From NCBI GenBank assembly GCA_049999765.1, contig JBNGIQ010009483.1, positions 389,997 to 453,996 on the forward strand: 64,000 bases of DNA, given 5' to 3'. Position numbers and translations under genes: made by a program. A model generated the notes under the pieces. It searched no databases. It was not told where the DNA came from and worked only from the letters and a program-made list of their open reading frames with translations. Source of the DNA: Phaeoceros laevis (taxonomy: Eukaryota > Anthocerotophyta > Anthocerotopsida > Notothyladales). Numbering within the stretch: position 1 is the first letter of the stretch; each line of letters opens with the position of its first letter. Shown here one piece after another: positions 16,183 to 28,207 of the stretch.

Positions 16183-17974
16183 TCCCGGAATTACCGTTCA
16201 GATGGCCCTAAGCAACCACACCCTTGCGGAGGTAAATGACCCCTCACCCTCACGATGATGACCCTCCGCTGTAGATCACGCAAGTGAGACTGGCTTGACG
16301 GGAGAAACGCTCCTGCAACCAACAAAAACACGAGAAATTGAGACCCTACTTCACTGCGCAACACCACAACGCCGCATGTAACGGGTGCAATGTGGATGCA
16401 CCTCGCCACGCTGGAGACGCGCAGAATGCCAGTTGAGAGGTGGCCATGGTTCTGAGGGGTGTCGCGCCAAGCCCCAAGCTGCTACAGTCCGTTTCAAGCC
16501 CGTCGGGAGCGACGAGCGTCTAGGCCTCGTTGCGAGGCGCTGGATTCTCAAAGTCCCATCCCGGCCACTGGTGACGGAGAGTTTCACTCCTGATCTGTGA
16601 CAGGTTCCGGCTTCAGCTGGCTCTGGCCAAAGGGCTTCGTTATCGATTACAGAAAGCACAGTCGGAGCGATAACTTTGGGGTGACGTCCTAATACGGTCC
16701 TATGACAGTCTTCCATCGTGCGGTTTTTAGTAACTTTTCACCCCAAACACCATACTTAGACAAGAGGAAACGTAAACCTCGTCCAATCTTGGTTACCGGA
16801 ACCGGGTTACTACATTCATAAGAATTGCCTTTCCTAATATTCCGACATGTACGCAACTTATGAAAGGCTTTTGCCCGACGGCCCCCACCGCATCGAGTAG
16901 GCCTGCCCCCGTGCGACGTTTGTGATGCCGCTCGCCGCGTTGTTCGCCATGGACATCGACTGGCGTTGTTCCTTCCCTGATTTTTGTGCTGCCCGGGTGG
17001 TTTCCTAACTTTCGTTTCGCATTGACACTGCAGATTTGAATGTTGCGTTTTGGTTCACAAAATTCTGTCATCTTTCATGATCTGCTGGTTACAGTAGCAG
17101 GGCATGTTAGCCACATGTATGGCAAGTCTCCTTGAGAAGCTCGCCGTCTGTGGATGTTGCGTGTCGCACATTGCTGCTCTGCGTTTCGAGCGTCGCTTGC
17201 TGGTGTTCCGGTTTTGCTGCCGGTGTTTTCCTTGCTCGTACAGGTGTGAAGTCTTGTCTCTCTATGAGCATTTTCCTTTCGATATCTCACCATGTGTCAC
17301 TTCCAACTGAATAATGAGCTCCATCTGGGCATGAAATGAAACTCCAAGCGGATCTGCTCGGCGGTCCTGATTGATGCTGGCGTTGTAAAACAAACAATCC
17401 TGTGAGCCCAGATGGCCTGAGTTGCTCTTAGAAACACAAGGAGGATTCAGAGCAAGATGGACACTGAGGAACCTGAACTACTAGGCTTGCTGAGAAGAGC
17501 AAACATGACAGTTCACGAAATGCGATTATAAACTCCATGAAATGTTAGATTTGCTAGTGACTCTTCTAAGTGAAGGGACGGTCTTTGTCAGCTCATGCTG
17601 AAGAGCTACTTCCCACGTTCCTTTTCTGCCCGCTGTCTCCCTGGTCGATCACCACTCAAGGCTCGGACACTACAAGCTTCTTGGATAACGCAAACAAGTC
17701 GTGAAGTGAGGTCTTGGAATGCCAAATTTCATGAACAGTAGAGGAAACCCTAAGAACGACTTGCTGCTCCACTCTGACCCCTTGGGAGTAGTGTGTTGAG
17801 GCGACTGTCGAAACTTAACCAGAATTAGCCGGCCCTTGAAGCTGGCAGCGTGTGCGGCAGCCAGGACAAGGAGCGGCGATGGCGGCCTGCTAGAGCTTAG
17901 CCGATCGCACTCTGGTGGCAACGCCCTGTCGCGCCTCAGCACATTTGGCATCTCTACCTATCAATCCAGGCGAA
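16183..17974. other. Divergent intergenic region between PGI and TOM40
   Basis: This 1.8-kb spacer separates the minus-strand PGI start from the plus-strand TOM40 start and should carry both promoters. A 121-codon minus frame at 16351-16716 has no recognisable domain and is more likely PGI leader sequence than a gene. No repeats or RNA genes were recognised. Confidence 0.5.
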
Positions 17975-20358
17975 ATGGGGGCTTCGGTCAGCTATGCCGC
18001 AGCCCCTCCCCCTCCTCCGCCTCCCCCTTCCCTGCCGCAGAGCCCTCTCTTGCCACCAGCTGTGCCTGCCCCAGGGAAAGAGTTGGAGAAGACCCCCAGT
18101 GAGAGGACGGACTGGCTCGGTCTTCCTACTCCTGTCAAGTATGAGGAAATTCAACGAGAGGCCCTCAGTAAGTACCACTCTGGAGAGGAATCTAGTTGGT
18201 TGCTTGTACTTGTAAAGGAGCTCCACATTCCGTGGATACGGTCGTGCTGGATCCAGGGCACGCAATGAGGTTCTGACTTCCGCTTGCTACGAGACCGGGG
18301 ACGTAAATCCGGGTTTTTGGATGGAGATGTTCTCTGAGACGTTGCAATGTGCATGTTCTAACAGTGACGTTGAAGCCTGAGCTTTTCGAGGGTTTACGGT
18401 TTGACTTCACAAAGCCTCTCAATCAGAAATTCTCTCTGAGTCACAGGTAGTGGTTCTACTTATCCTGATTGTCTTTCTTGCCTTCAATTATGTTTAGCAA
18501 GCACCCTGAGTTCTGAAGATTTTGCACTGCCTTGCGGCATTGTTCAATTGGATGCTCTGTGCCGGAATCAAAGGGCACCTTAGCTGCACGTGGCACTTCC
18601 ATGCTATCCAACGACGCCAGGAAGGGTTCAGGGTGTTGTTGTTTCATGTAGTTATCCTCATGAGAAGCAGGGATTTTTGCCATCAAGCGTCTTGTTTCCT
18701 CGAGGAGTGTGTTAAAAGCTAAGAATTAATCGCCGTTGTTTGGGTTCAGTGTGTTTATGGGCTCTGTAGAGGTGCCTTCACAATCACCTCAGACTATCAA
18801 GGTTCCCGCTGCTCACTATGAGTTTGGTGCTAATCTCATCGACTCAAAGGTAATAATGCGGTAGCATGATGAATACTCCCATGGTGAATAATATCGATGT
18901 ACGGTCTTCGCTGCTTTGAAATTTGTTGCTCTAAATGCCTTGGTTCCATGGAAATATACAGATGATGCTCATTGGAAGGATTCTCACCGATGGAAGAATG
19001 AGTGCCCGGGTGAAATATGACTTAACCGATAACTTTTCAGTGAAGATCAATGCACAGGTATTGTCACGTTGTTGCGTTGTAGCTTTTTTGGGTTCCATCC
19101 TTGCCCAAAACCGATCTGAGAGTTTGCATGTATTCACCAAAGTTCACGCTGTTACTGCAATGAACACTACAGTGTGCGTTTGTTTCGTGCCTATCTTGCT
19201 GACATACCCTTTTTTTTTTACCTTGTGATCAGTTGACAAATGAGGCACATTTCTCTCAAGGCATGTTTCACTTTGATTACAAGGTGTGAAAGTATGCCTT
19301 CTTTTTGTGACCTTGTAGGTCAATGTCTTCTCAGCTGTATTACTATCATTACTATTTTTTCATCCTTTCGCTTCTCATACTTTGTCATGATCTGCCTGCA
19401 GGGGAAAGATTTTCAGACCCAATTGCAGCTTGGAAATAATGCTTTCTATGGCTTCAATTATATCCAGGTATAGCTGATTCTCCTGCTGATTCTCCTGGCC
19501 TTCATAACATTCTCTTAGTATTTGGCTGACACTCCCTGTTCTATTTGTGTGCAGTCTGTCACTCCCGCACTATCTCTGGGAGGCGAAGCTTTCTGGCTTG
19601 GCCATCAAAGAAAGTCTGGTGTTGGCTTTGCTGGGCGTTACAACACAGAGAAAGTGGTAGGTACACAGGGTACCCTGAGTTGTACGCTGTAGTACCCTGA
19701 TCTGCCATTTATAAGCACATATTTACTTTGATGTTGGCAGATTGCAACTGCACAAATTGCCAGCACAGGAATGGTCTCATTGACTTACGTGCAAAGAGTC
19801 TCTGACAAGGTGAGTCAAGCTTCTTGATTGAAGGTTTGGTTGAGGGTGACCTGTAAGAATTAGCCCTGATCTCATGAACAACCCCCCTGGTGGCATTACA
19901 GGTTTCACTTGCGTCTGACTTTAACTACAACTGGACCTCAAGGGAGGCGTCAACTAGTGTTGGATATGACTACCTGCTCCGCCAGGTTTGTGTAAAGCTT
20001 GTGCTTTGCAGTTCGTTTGAAGCAAACATGCCATTTGGAGTAGCTGATGTCCGAACATATCATGTGGTGGTTCCTTGGCAGTGTCGCCTAAGAGGACGGT
20101 TGGACACAAATGGATGTGTAGCTGCTTATCTGGAGGAAAGACTAAATGTTGGAGTGAATTTCTTGCTCTCTGCAGAGGTAAGTTAGTCCTTGCCCCGGAA
20201 GTCAAAATTTTGAGCTGGGTTATTGGGATCAAACGGTGAGAACCGTAAGGAGGGCACATTGTTGTGCTAATGGGTGGCTGGGGCACTGACTGGTGTTGCA
20301 GATTGATCACTGGAAGAAAGACTACAAGTTCGGCTTTGGCATGACGGTAGGAGAATGA
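17975..20358 (+). CDS. TOM40: Mitochondrial protein import pore TOM40
   Basis: TOM40 is the beta-barrel channel of the outer-membrane translocase. Eleven exons join in frame: 17975-18167, 18365-18446, 18750-18849, 18962-19057, 19233-19283, 19402-19467, 19555-19656, 19741-19809, 19902-19985, 20082-20177 and 20302-20358. The start is [18 protein letters not shown], a proline-rich cytosolic N-terminus. Conserved strands follow: [119 protein letters not shown] and [15 protein letters not shown]. The end is [12 protein letters not shown], the mitochondrial Porin_3 beta-signal region. An upstream in-frame GTG at 17915 is ignored in favour of the ATG. Confidence 0.96.
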
Positions 20359-21727
20359 TCTTGGCCACTGCAACCTGGTCTGGGTTATCTAAAATTGGGC
20401 ACACACGCAGCCCAGAGGCAACCACCACCAATGACCTAGTCTTGCTGGAAATGTCCTTCCATTCTGGGCTGCCCGAAGTCAGCCTATCCATCTTTGTTGA
20501 GCGATTTGACGGCAGTCGGATCTCGACTTAATTGAACTGAGAGCTCGAAAGGCTGGTTGGGAGAGGTGCGTTGCTCGTCAATTTTCAGGGAATCTTGAAG
20601 ATAGTCTGCGGCACATTCTTTTGCAAAGAGAGTCTCTTGCCTTAAGGTTATTGTGGTGCACATTAGACCTCATTTTGGAGGTTGGAATTAGAGGGTTGAG
20701 ATGGCCTGCCTTCTTGAAGCTGGGCTGTCCGGATTGTCTATAAAGGAGAGTCACATCACAGATAGTCCTCCATTTTTGAAGTCTTCTACCGGGAATCTAC
20801 CCCCATGTTTTTGTAGTAACTCGGATGAATCGCATGTCCTCTCTTTTGAGTTGCTTAACCAAGTAAGAACTTGATTTGAACTCTCAGCTCAGATGTTGCA
20901 CTTGTTGCTACCATTGTACGTTTCTGTGGCACACCTGGATCCAGCTGGATGCCGTGGCAATCCTGTACTGATCTGTAGCACTGGAGACCAACCAGTCAGA
21001 ATGGAGCACTTTCCAGCGCCTTTACTGGATAACTCCTGTGAGACCATTTCCCCAGTGCCGAGGCAATATCCCTTTCAGTACTGGGACAGCTGGGCTTGGC
21101 ATGAAGCGCCTGACATTAATCGTGCGAATCTGGAACTCTCCAGCTGCCCAGGCGCATGGTGAGCATGCAGTGCTACAAGCATTCCTGATCAGGAGCTTGT
21201 TGTGAGAACCACGACAGCCGCCTGTTCTGTCCCACAGCCCTTGGTCGGCAGTTTAGCCATCTTGCTTGCTACATGAGAGTCACAGGCAGCCTGCGGCATG
21301 GCATGATCCATGGAACACTCCACTGTGGGCAGACATGCCGGAAAGGAGGCAACAGTCTTGCTGGGCCGTGCAAGGCTACTTCCCCTAGATAGAGTTCAGT
21401 ATAAAAATACCCTGGGGAAAGCCACACAGTAGCAAACAGTCGCCGTACCGGTCAGCACGGTTGTCACAATAATTTCGTCTAGGCCCTGGGCTAGGGCGCT
21501 AGGGCAATGATCTGGGTCCCGCAAGCTACCACAGATCAAACCGCGTGGTGTTCAGATAAAAGGGCAAAGCAACTGGATGCAAGAACACAGCGTTGCAGCG
21601 GCTGAGGCAGGGGCGCTTGAGGGGGTGCTGGCGGTGGCGGCCTTGGCTGCCTCTCAGCGTACTTGCCCCCTGCTGTTCCCAATTTCTTCTTGCCTGCTGA
21701 TCCAGCGCTCTCGCATTATTTGCAGCC
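20359..21727. other. Intergenic between TOM40 and aspartate kinase
   Basis: The stretch contains the TOM40 3' flank and the aspartate kinase promoter and leader. A 90-codon plus frame at 20893-21162 shows no domain. Nothing else was recognised. Confidence 0.5.
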
Positions 21728-23452
21728 ATGGCGGTCTGTGCTGCTGTGGCCCAGGCCGCTCAGGAGGCACTGGCACTGAGCTTGGACAGGAGGAGTGTGG
21801 ACCTCAGGGTGTGCCTCCAGTCCAAGAAGCATGCAGCTCGGCTTCCGTCGAGACATGCATTCGGCAGCTTGGAGCAGAGGTGTAATGTCCTGGCGACCTG
21901 CATTTCTGTGCCTGCTTCCCGGAAAGCCGGGGCCTTGGTCGGCGGAATCAGGGCCACGGCCGTCGTGGAGAGGGTGAGTGGAGCTGACATTGAGAGCTCC
22001 AAGCAGGAGCTCACCACCGTGATGAAGTTCGGGGGCTCTTCGCTGGCGACAGCGGACAGGATGAGGGAGGTGGCTTCCTTGATCTTGAGTTTTCCGGAGG
22101 AGAGGCCGGTGATCGTCCTGTCCGCCATGGGGAAGACCACAAACAAGTTGCTGGAAGCAGGGCAGAGGGCCCTGGAGAGGGGGGTTAAGGGCTTTGCCGA
22201 AGAGTATCAAGAGATCGAGAGGTTGCACAAGAAGACGGCGGAGACGCTGGTTGGGGAAACTTCGGTGGTGGACGAGCTGCTGAGGGAGTTGCAGATGAAT
22301 CTGACTGGTATTGCATTGCTGGGAGAGCTCTCTCCTCGTACTAAGGACAAACTGGTTTCCTTCGGGGAGCGGCTGTCTACCAGGATTTTTGCAGCCTACC
22401 TGAACACGCAAGGTGTCCGAGCCAGGCAGTACGACGCGTTTGATATTGGCTTTCTCACAACCGCCGAGTTCACGAATGCCGACATTGTTGAGGCGACATA
22501 TCCTCTGGTGAGAGAAAATTTGCGGGGTGACTGGGCAAAGTATGGGACCATTCCCATTGTGACAGGGTTTCTTGGCTGCACTCCGGCACCGGACATTTCT
22601 GAGAAGAAGGCCATTACTACTCTGGGAAGGGGTGGAAGTGATCTCACCGCCACTGTAATTGGCAAGGCTCTTGGTCTTCGGGAGGTGCAAGTCTGGAAAG
22701 ATGTCGACGGAGTTTTGTCATGTGATCCCACCATCCATAAAAGTGCGCAACCCGTTCCTTTCCTCACCTTCGAAGAAGCCTCGGAGCTGGCCTACTTTGG
22801 AGCTCAGGTTTTGCATCCACAGTCCATGAAGCCCGCCAGAGAAGCCGAAATCCCGGTGAGAGTGAAGAACTCCTACAAGCCTCAAGCTCCGGGCACCTTG
22901 ATCACGGAAAGCAGAGACATGAAGGACGTCCGAGTCACCAGCATCGTGGTCAAGCGTCATGTGACATTGTTGGACATTGTGAGCACTAGGATGCTCGGAC
23001 AATATGGCTTTCTGGCCAGGGTTTTCAATGTTTTCGAGGCGCGAGGAATATCTGTGGATATGGTGGCCACTAGTGATGTGAGTATCTCCCTGACGCTAGA
23101 TCCTACTAAGGTTTGGAGCTGTGATGATGCTGGAGTTAGGGAACAGTTGCGGGGGGTCAAGGAGGACCTGAAGAAGATAGCCACGGTGGAGATTAAGCGT
23201 GAGCGGGCTATTATCTCTCTCATTTGCAATGTGGATCGATCCTCTGAGATCTTGGAGAAGGCCTTCTGCGTCCTGCGGACTTTGGATGTGAACGTCCAGA
23301 TGATTTCTCAGGGAGCATCCAAAGTGAACATTTCTTTGGTAGTCGAGGACGACGATGCGAAGATGTGCATAATAGCCCTCCATAAGGTGTTTTTCGAGCA
23401 GACCGCTACGGCTGAAGAGAAGAAGACTCTTTCTGAGTGTGGTGCAGCATGA
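21728..23452 (+). CDS. AK: Monofunctional aspartate kinase, plastid
   Basis: The enzyme phosphorylates aspartate, the first step towards Lys, Thr, Met and Ile in plastids. The 574-aa frame is uninterrupted. Residues 1 to about 90 are Ala/Ser/Arg-rich with few acidic residues, fitting a transit peptide. The kinase domain begins with KFGGSSLATADR at residue 100, followed by VIVLSAMGKTTNKLL, SFGERLSTRI, TTLGRGGSDLTAT and VQVWKDVDGVLSCDP. Two C-terminal ACT domains follow: VTLLDIVSTRMLGQYGFLAR, then ISLICNVDRSSEILEKAF with VQMISQGASKVNISLVV. There is no homoserine dehydrogenase domain, so this is the lysine-regulated monofunctional class. The lack of introns is unusual compared with angiosperm orthologues. 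Confidence 0.96.
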   Translation: MAVCAAVAQAAQEALALSLDRRSVDLRVCLQSKKHAARLPSRHAFGSLEQRCNVLATCISVPASRKAGALVGGIRATAVVERVSGADIESSKQELTTVMKFGGSSLATADRMREVASLILSFPEERPVIVLSAMGKTTNKLLEAGQRALERGVKGFAEEYQEIERLHKKTAETLVGETSVVDELLRELQMNLTGIALLGELSPRTKDKLVSFGERLSTRIFAAYLNTQGVRARQYDAFDIGFLTTAEFTNADIVEATYPLVRENLRGDWAKYGTIPIVTGFLGCTPAPDISEKKAITTLGRGGSDLTATVIGKALGLREVQVWKDVDGVLSCDPTIHKSAQPVPFLTFEEASELAYFGAQVLHPQSMKPAREAEIPVRVKNSYKPQAPGTLITESRDMKDVRVTSIVVKRHVTLLDIVSTRMLGQYGFLARVFNVFEARGISVDMVATSDVSISLTLDPTKVWSCDDAGVREQLRGVKEDLKKIATVEIKRERAIISLICNVDRSSEILEKAFCVLRTLDVNVQMISQGASKVNISLVVEDDDAKMCIIALHKVFFEQTATAEEKKTLSECGAA

Positions 23453-24961
23453 TTTGTCGACAACCCCCTGCTCTTCAGATCAGGTTTTACCATTTTAGTT
23501 CGGCGCTGTCGTTGCTACAATTTTGCGCCTCGCACTTCTGTGATTCTCGATTGCCGGCTCTCCATGTTTATGCAGTTGGCTGGGAACACTCTGGCACAAC
23601 AAGCAGACGGAGCGTGTGCGGTTTCACTATGGATGTAAGCAGCCTAAGCTTGGAGCACTTCCATCCTGTCACATTTCTGGGTAGTTGGAGATTGAAGCAG
23701 CTTGAATGTTGGAGATGCTTGGCCAGCTGCATCATTTGCCAGCGGGGTGTGGGTTTGCATAAGCGCATCTCTGGAGTCCTGCTGGGTATATCCATTTTTC
23801 AATATGGTTATTTGAGAACATTTTTACTCTCGTGGTTCCCTATTTTATACTTTCAGCAAGACAGATTACTTGGTGGCCTCGAAACGATGCTGACCATTAA
23901 GCAGATGCTGTCAACTGGCACTAGAGTTTTCATCAGGAGGGGAGTCCTGGGTTCAGTAACGACTCAGGATCATTATGCACAAAGAAACGGAAGGAGAAAC
24001 CTATGGCTGTTTTGTCCTCTGCACCGAGGAGGCTGGTCAAAGGTTAGAAGCTAATTTGATGCAGAGGTAATCTTTAGTTCTTTTATGAAATTAGCACCTA
24101 GTCAATAGAGATGGTGATGACGAAATTGTAACGGGAGTTGATTGCCTTAGAGTGTTACCCGGATTCTGATTTTTGGTAGAGCCAGTTTTTGCTTACATCT
24201 TACACCACTGGCTTTTGTATTCCAGTTAAGATCTTCAATGCTTCTCTGAGTTTTAGTATTTGACGTGGTGTAGTGGCATACTTTCATTTGGAATACTTTT
24301 CTGACAACCTTTAACTACTCTACCGGGTATTGGGTTGCAGCCCATCGGGTTTGACGCTTCAGAAACAAACCCTTCGCAGCTTGCATCTCAGATCGTCGTT
24401 CACTAGTGAAATTGAAAAGTCGCCTGAAGTTACAGGACAGCATGATACATATAGCGTGCTTGTTGTCATCAACGTACTAGTGTCTCCTCCTCACACGGAC
24501 TCAATTACTCTTTCATGGAGTCATACCGAAATGCACTTGAGTAAATTAGATTAGACAACAGTTCAGAGTCTAGACTCTAGACCAGATAGTGGATGCAAAA
24601 TTCAGCAAGAGGGTGCCTTACTACCCCTTCATTAGAATGTTCGGTCCTCAAACAAAGACTCGAGCTCTGAAGTAGACTCGCACGTTTTGCAGCAGAAGTC
24701 CGACCTGGTGAAAGGCCAAGTACTTCTGAGCGTTCATGTCCTCATGTCCCCGGGTGCGGGAAAGAAGGAACTTTATTAAGCACTTCTGGGCCGCAGCCGC
24801 ACATATGAGAGTGGAGGGGCAGTTGCATTTATTTGCGTCTGAGCCCTAATTTGTCTTTCTTGCAAAAAGCGAACATCTGAAGGGCTGACCAGAACTGGTG
24901 ATTTGAAAGGGCAACAGGAGGCAAAAAGTTGGAGCTCCTCCAGCACTTCAAGATCGAGGCT
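23453..24961. other. Intergenic between aspartate kinase and the CHZ-like gene
   Basis: A 205-codon plus frame at 23437-24054 is Cys/Trp/Leu-rich and without domain similarity, so it is treated as chance. The stretch should hold the AK 3' UTR and the next promoter. A 21-nt segment at 24783-24803 recurs at 33886-33906. Confidence 0.45.
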
Positions 24962-26956
24962 ATGGCGAAGACAGATGAAGATTCGAATTTGCGCGCAACG
25001 CTAGAATCCGCGTTAGAAGCCCGTGCGGACGAGCTCCGCGCCAACTCAGGGTCCTTNNNNNNNNNNNNNNNNNNNNNNNNNNNNNNNNNNNNNNNNNNNN
25101 NNNNNNNNNNNNNNNNNNNNNNNNNNNNNNNNNNNNNNNNNNNNNNNNNNNNNNNNNNNNNNNNNNNNNNNNNNNNNNNNNNNNNNNNNNNNNNNNNNNN
25201 NNNNNNNNNNNNNNNNNNNNNNNNNNNNNNNNNNNNNNNNNNNNNNNNNNNNNNNNNNNNNNNNNNNNNNNNNNNNNNNNNNNNNNNNNNNNNNNNNNNN
25301 NNNNNNNNNNNNNNNNNNNNNNNNNNNNNNNNNNNNNNNNNNNNNNNNNNNNNNNNNNNNNNNNNNNNNNNNNNNNNNNNNNNNNNNNNNNNNNNNNNNN
25401 NNNNNNNNNNNNNNNNNNNNNNNNNNNNNNNNNNNNNNNNNNNNNNNNNNNNNNNNGTCAAGGAACTTCTGGCAAAGGTGTTTGTCGAGGACGGCTCGGA
25501 GGAAGAAGAAGCAGAGGACGAGGACATGTCCGGCCCAGCCGCAGAGGCGGAAGGAATTGCTGCCCCGAAGAGAAGCGAAGGCCTTGAAAAGCCGGTTGAA
25601 GGGGGCGAGGAGAAGGTGGTGGCCAGGAAGGAGGGGGGTTCGTCCAAACGGGCGCCTCTGTCCGATAAGATAGTTGAAGCTGCGGCCTTGAAGAGAGCTG
25701 CCTATGTTCGGGAGAACGCACAGACGCTCACAATGTACGGGTTCCGGAGAATGCTGGAAGAGGACCTGAAGTTGCCAGTAAACGAACTGGATCCTTATAA
25801 ACGCTTGATCAAGCAGCTTGTGGACGAGGCTTTGGCGGAAGAAGTCTCGCCAGTCAGCGCCACAAAGAAAACGAAGGATGGAGGTGCGGGCACTGTGAAG
25901 AAAAAGGCGAAAGCCGAGGACTTCGATGTCAGGCCTGCTAGGGGCAAGAAGAGAGCAGTCGAGGATGTGAAGGGTAAGGCTGTCAAGAAGCCAGTGAAGA
26001 GAGGTAGGGTGGAGTCGAGCGATGAGGATGAGGACGAGAGGGATCAGCGGAGGACAGCTGCGCCGTCCAAGCAAGGAAAGGGTAACGCGCGGAAGAGAGC
26101 AGTGGAGAGTGACAGGAGTGAAGATGGTTCTGACGGCAGCGACGCTGAAGACACAAAGGAAAATAGGCAGAAGAGGTCAAAGCTGGCAGGAGACAAGGGG
26201 AGCAGCAGATCGAAGAACTCTGCTGTGCACCGGGAGAGTGCATCTGGGAGCGAGGAAGATGAGGGTGATGAGCGCAGCGCTGGCAAAAAAAATCCGAAGG
26301 CAAAAGCAAAGCCAAAAACCATCGAGAGAGATGAAAGCGAAGAAGGGGCTGAGAGTGACGGAGGTAGCAAAAGGTCTCAGGGGAGGAAGGCTGTTTATGA
26401 GCAAAAGCCAGTATACAGTAAGCAAGTAGAGCACCTGCGAAGCGTCATCAAGGCATGTGGGATGAACGTCTCTCCCAGCATTTACAAGAAAGCGAAAAAT
26501 GCTCCGGATGGCAAACAGGAAGCAGTTCTTGTAAAGGAATTGGAGTCCATGTTGGAGCGTGAAGGTCTTACGCCTCAGGCTAGCGAGAAGGAAATCAAGG
26601 CCGTTCGAAAAAAGAAGGACAAGATGAAGGATTTGGAGGGCATAGACTCCAGCAACATAATATCAGAGCCACGGGGAAGGAGGTCTGCAAGTGCCAGTTT
26701 TTTTGCTCCCAAGTATTCTCCGACGAGATCGGAAGATGAAGACGATCATGACAAAGACAATGGCACTGAAAACATCAATGACGATGAAGATGCAGATGAG
26801 GATGAGGATGGGGCTGATGATGGGGCTGATGGTGGGAGCAGTATGGAAGATGAGGAGGAGGGAGCGGACGAGGGAGCGGACGAGGATGATGAGGATGAGG
26901 ATGAGGATGAGGCAGATGCCGACAGCGATGGGAAAGGAGGGGAGGAAAGCGACTAG
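24962..26956 (+). CDS. HIRIP3/CHZ-like histone chaperone with DEK-C-like domains
   Basis: The start is the ATG at 24962 (MAKTDEDSNLRATLESALEA). A 400-N gap replaces codons 32-165. The frame on both sides agrees, so the gap length is right modulo 3 or the agreement is lucky. After an acidic stretch, KIVEAAALKRAAYVREN, YGFRRMLEEDLKLP and DPYKRLIKQLVDEAL resemble a DEK C-terminal-type helical domain. Long Lys/Ser/Glu-rich linkers follow. Then HLRSVIKACGMNVSPSIYKK, ELESMLEREGLTPQAS, KDLEGIDSSNII and SEPRGRRSAS match the HIRIP3/CHZ module that binds H2A.Z-H2B or H2A-H2B dimers in the nucleus. The C-terminal 60 or so residues are almost all Asp/Glu, as in histone chaperones. No intron is needed downstream of the gap. 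Confidence 0.8.
   Translation: MAKTDEDSNLRATLESALEARADELRANSGSXXXXXXXXXXXXXXXXXXXXXXXXXXXXXXXXXXXXXXXXXXXXXXXXXXXXXXXXXXXXXXXXXXXXXXXXXXXXXXXXXXXXXXXXXXXXXXXXXXXXXXXXXXXXXXXXXXXXXXXXXXXXXXXXXXXXXXVKELLAKVFVEDGSEEEEAEDEDMSGPAAEAEGIAAPKRSEGLEKPVEGGEEKVVARKEGGSSKRAPLSDKIVEAAALKRAAYVRENAQTLTMYGFRRMLEEDLKLPVNELDPYKRLIKQLVDEALAEEVSPVSATKKTKDGGAGTVKKKAKAEDFDVRPARGKKRAVEDVKGKAVKKPVKRGRVESSDEDEDERDQRRTAAPSKQGKGNARKRAVESDRSEDGSDGSDAEDTKENRQKRSKLAGDKGSSRSKNSAVHRESASGSEEDEGDERSAGKKNPKAKAKPKTIERDESEEGAESDGGSKRSQGRKAVYEQKPVYSKQVEHLRSVIKACGMNVSPSIYKKAKNAPDGKQEAVLVKELESMLEREGLTPQASEKEIKAVRKKKDKMKDLEGIDSSNIISEPRGRRSASASFFAPKYSPTRSEDEDDHDKDNGTENINDDEDADEDEDGADDGADGGSSMEDEEEGADEGADEDDEDEDEDEADADSDGKGGEESD
25057..25456. 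other. 400-N assembly gap inside a coding exon
   Basis: All positions are N. The gap removes about 133 codons of the CHZ-like protein between ANSGS and VKELLAKVF. The missing part probably includes the rest of an N-terminal DEK-C-like domain. An intron inside it cannot be excluded. Confidence 0.97.
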
Positions 26957-28207
26957 CCGTGCTGCTATTTGACAGAGACTCCGTTCTTTCATCCACTACG
27001 TTGTGCACTGCAGTAGGAAGGGGAAACTTTGGATTATCAGCTGTACTCGTCCTACTGTTTCTCTTAGAATCTTCAGTTCTTGGAAGTGGCTAGACCATGC
27101 TGATGTTGGAACACGGCCACAACACAAGTCAGGTGCAGGAACGGTTTGGGGAACGTTGTACAACAGGAGGGCTCTCTTGCTCCTTCCAATACCGTCCTTC
27201 CCTGGTTCATTCGTCAGCAGGTGCCATGCTTTTTTTGGAGAGCACATGTATACTACTTCAGAGAAATGGACCTGATGTCGTGACAGCTATAGCAACTATT
27301 GCGCAGCTTGCCAGGGCAGAGGGCACCGGCTGCCTTTTAGGCTGGACAGTGTAACAAGCATCCTCGTGGACTTTTTACAAGACCGTTGGGGCTACAAGGC
27401 TCCACTGGGCCTTCTTTAGAACGGACTATTCATGCGAACCGGCAGAGCACGAAGAGAACGGCAAATCATGGCACTTACGGCTGTTCAGTCTGATGGAGCT
27501 ATGGTCTACACATCATCGACTATGTAGCAAAGGCTGTTCTCTCTCTTTCCTTCCCAAATCTTCGAGTTGTTAATTTGAAAAGCAGGGAAGATCTATCAAA
27601 CCAAAGGATCTGTCAGTTTGGCAACTGATTTCCAGGTCGACGACAATGTAACAGGGGTGTAGAGCGAGGCTGCAGAAGATCTTTGTAATGTTTTTCTATG
27701 TTCTAACTCAGAAGGTTGCCTGCAACAGTCTGCCAGTTATGAACATGGTGAGATGGTATTCAAAACCCATCGGGTGTTGGACTTTTTGCACTGGGCATAG
27801 CTTTAACTGTAAGTACCTCATTAGATGATCGTCAAGAGTTGAAGTCCTCAAATTTATAGTCTATTGACTCCATTCGTTCTCGACTACAAGAACCTGGGCA
27901 AAATCGCTGGGATTCTACGTTCACTGTTATCAAAACTCCTGCTGTAGAAAAATTCAAAAATATGCATTGATATTCCTATTTGGTTCCCTCTTCCGTGTTA
28001 CACCACCTCACCTCAAGCAACCAAGCAACTTTAGCTACAGAAAGTGACAAGATTTAACACGCAAGAAAATAGCAACCCAGTTCATCAGAGCATGCGTGTA
28101 GCTACGGAGGCCTACACTAGGAGGATTTGTTCGGCACACTTGGATAACAAAAGAATTTGCTCAACAAAAAAATTCTCCTGAAAATTTTTAGCTGCCAGAA
28201 TAGCAGT
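26957..28207. other. Convergent intergenic region
   Basis: This lies between the 3' ends of the CHZ-like gene (+) and COG3 (-). It holds only short frames without domains and no notable repeat. It probably consists of both 3' UTRs and a short spacer. Confidence 0.6.

Noticed and set aside
21716-22690. 324-codon minus-strand frame
   Set aside because: It is antisense to the aspartate kinase exon, with no domain similarity; a composition artefact.
25046-26074. 342-codon minus-strand frame across the N gap
   Set aside because: It is opposite the CHZ-like gene, and its length depends on N being read as open.
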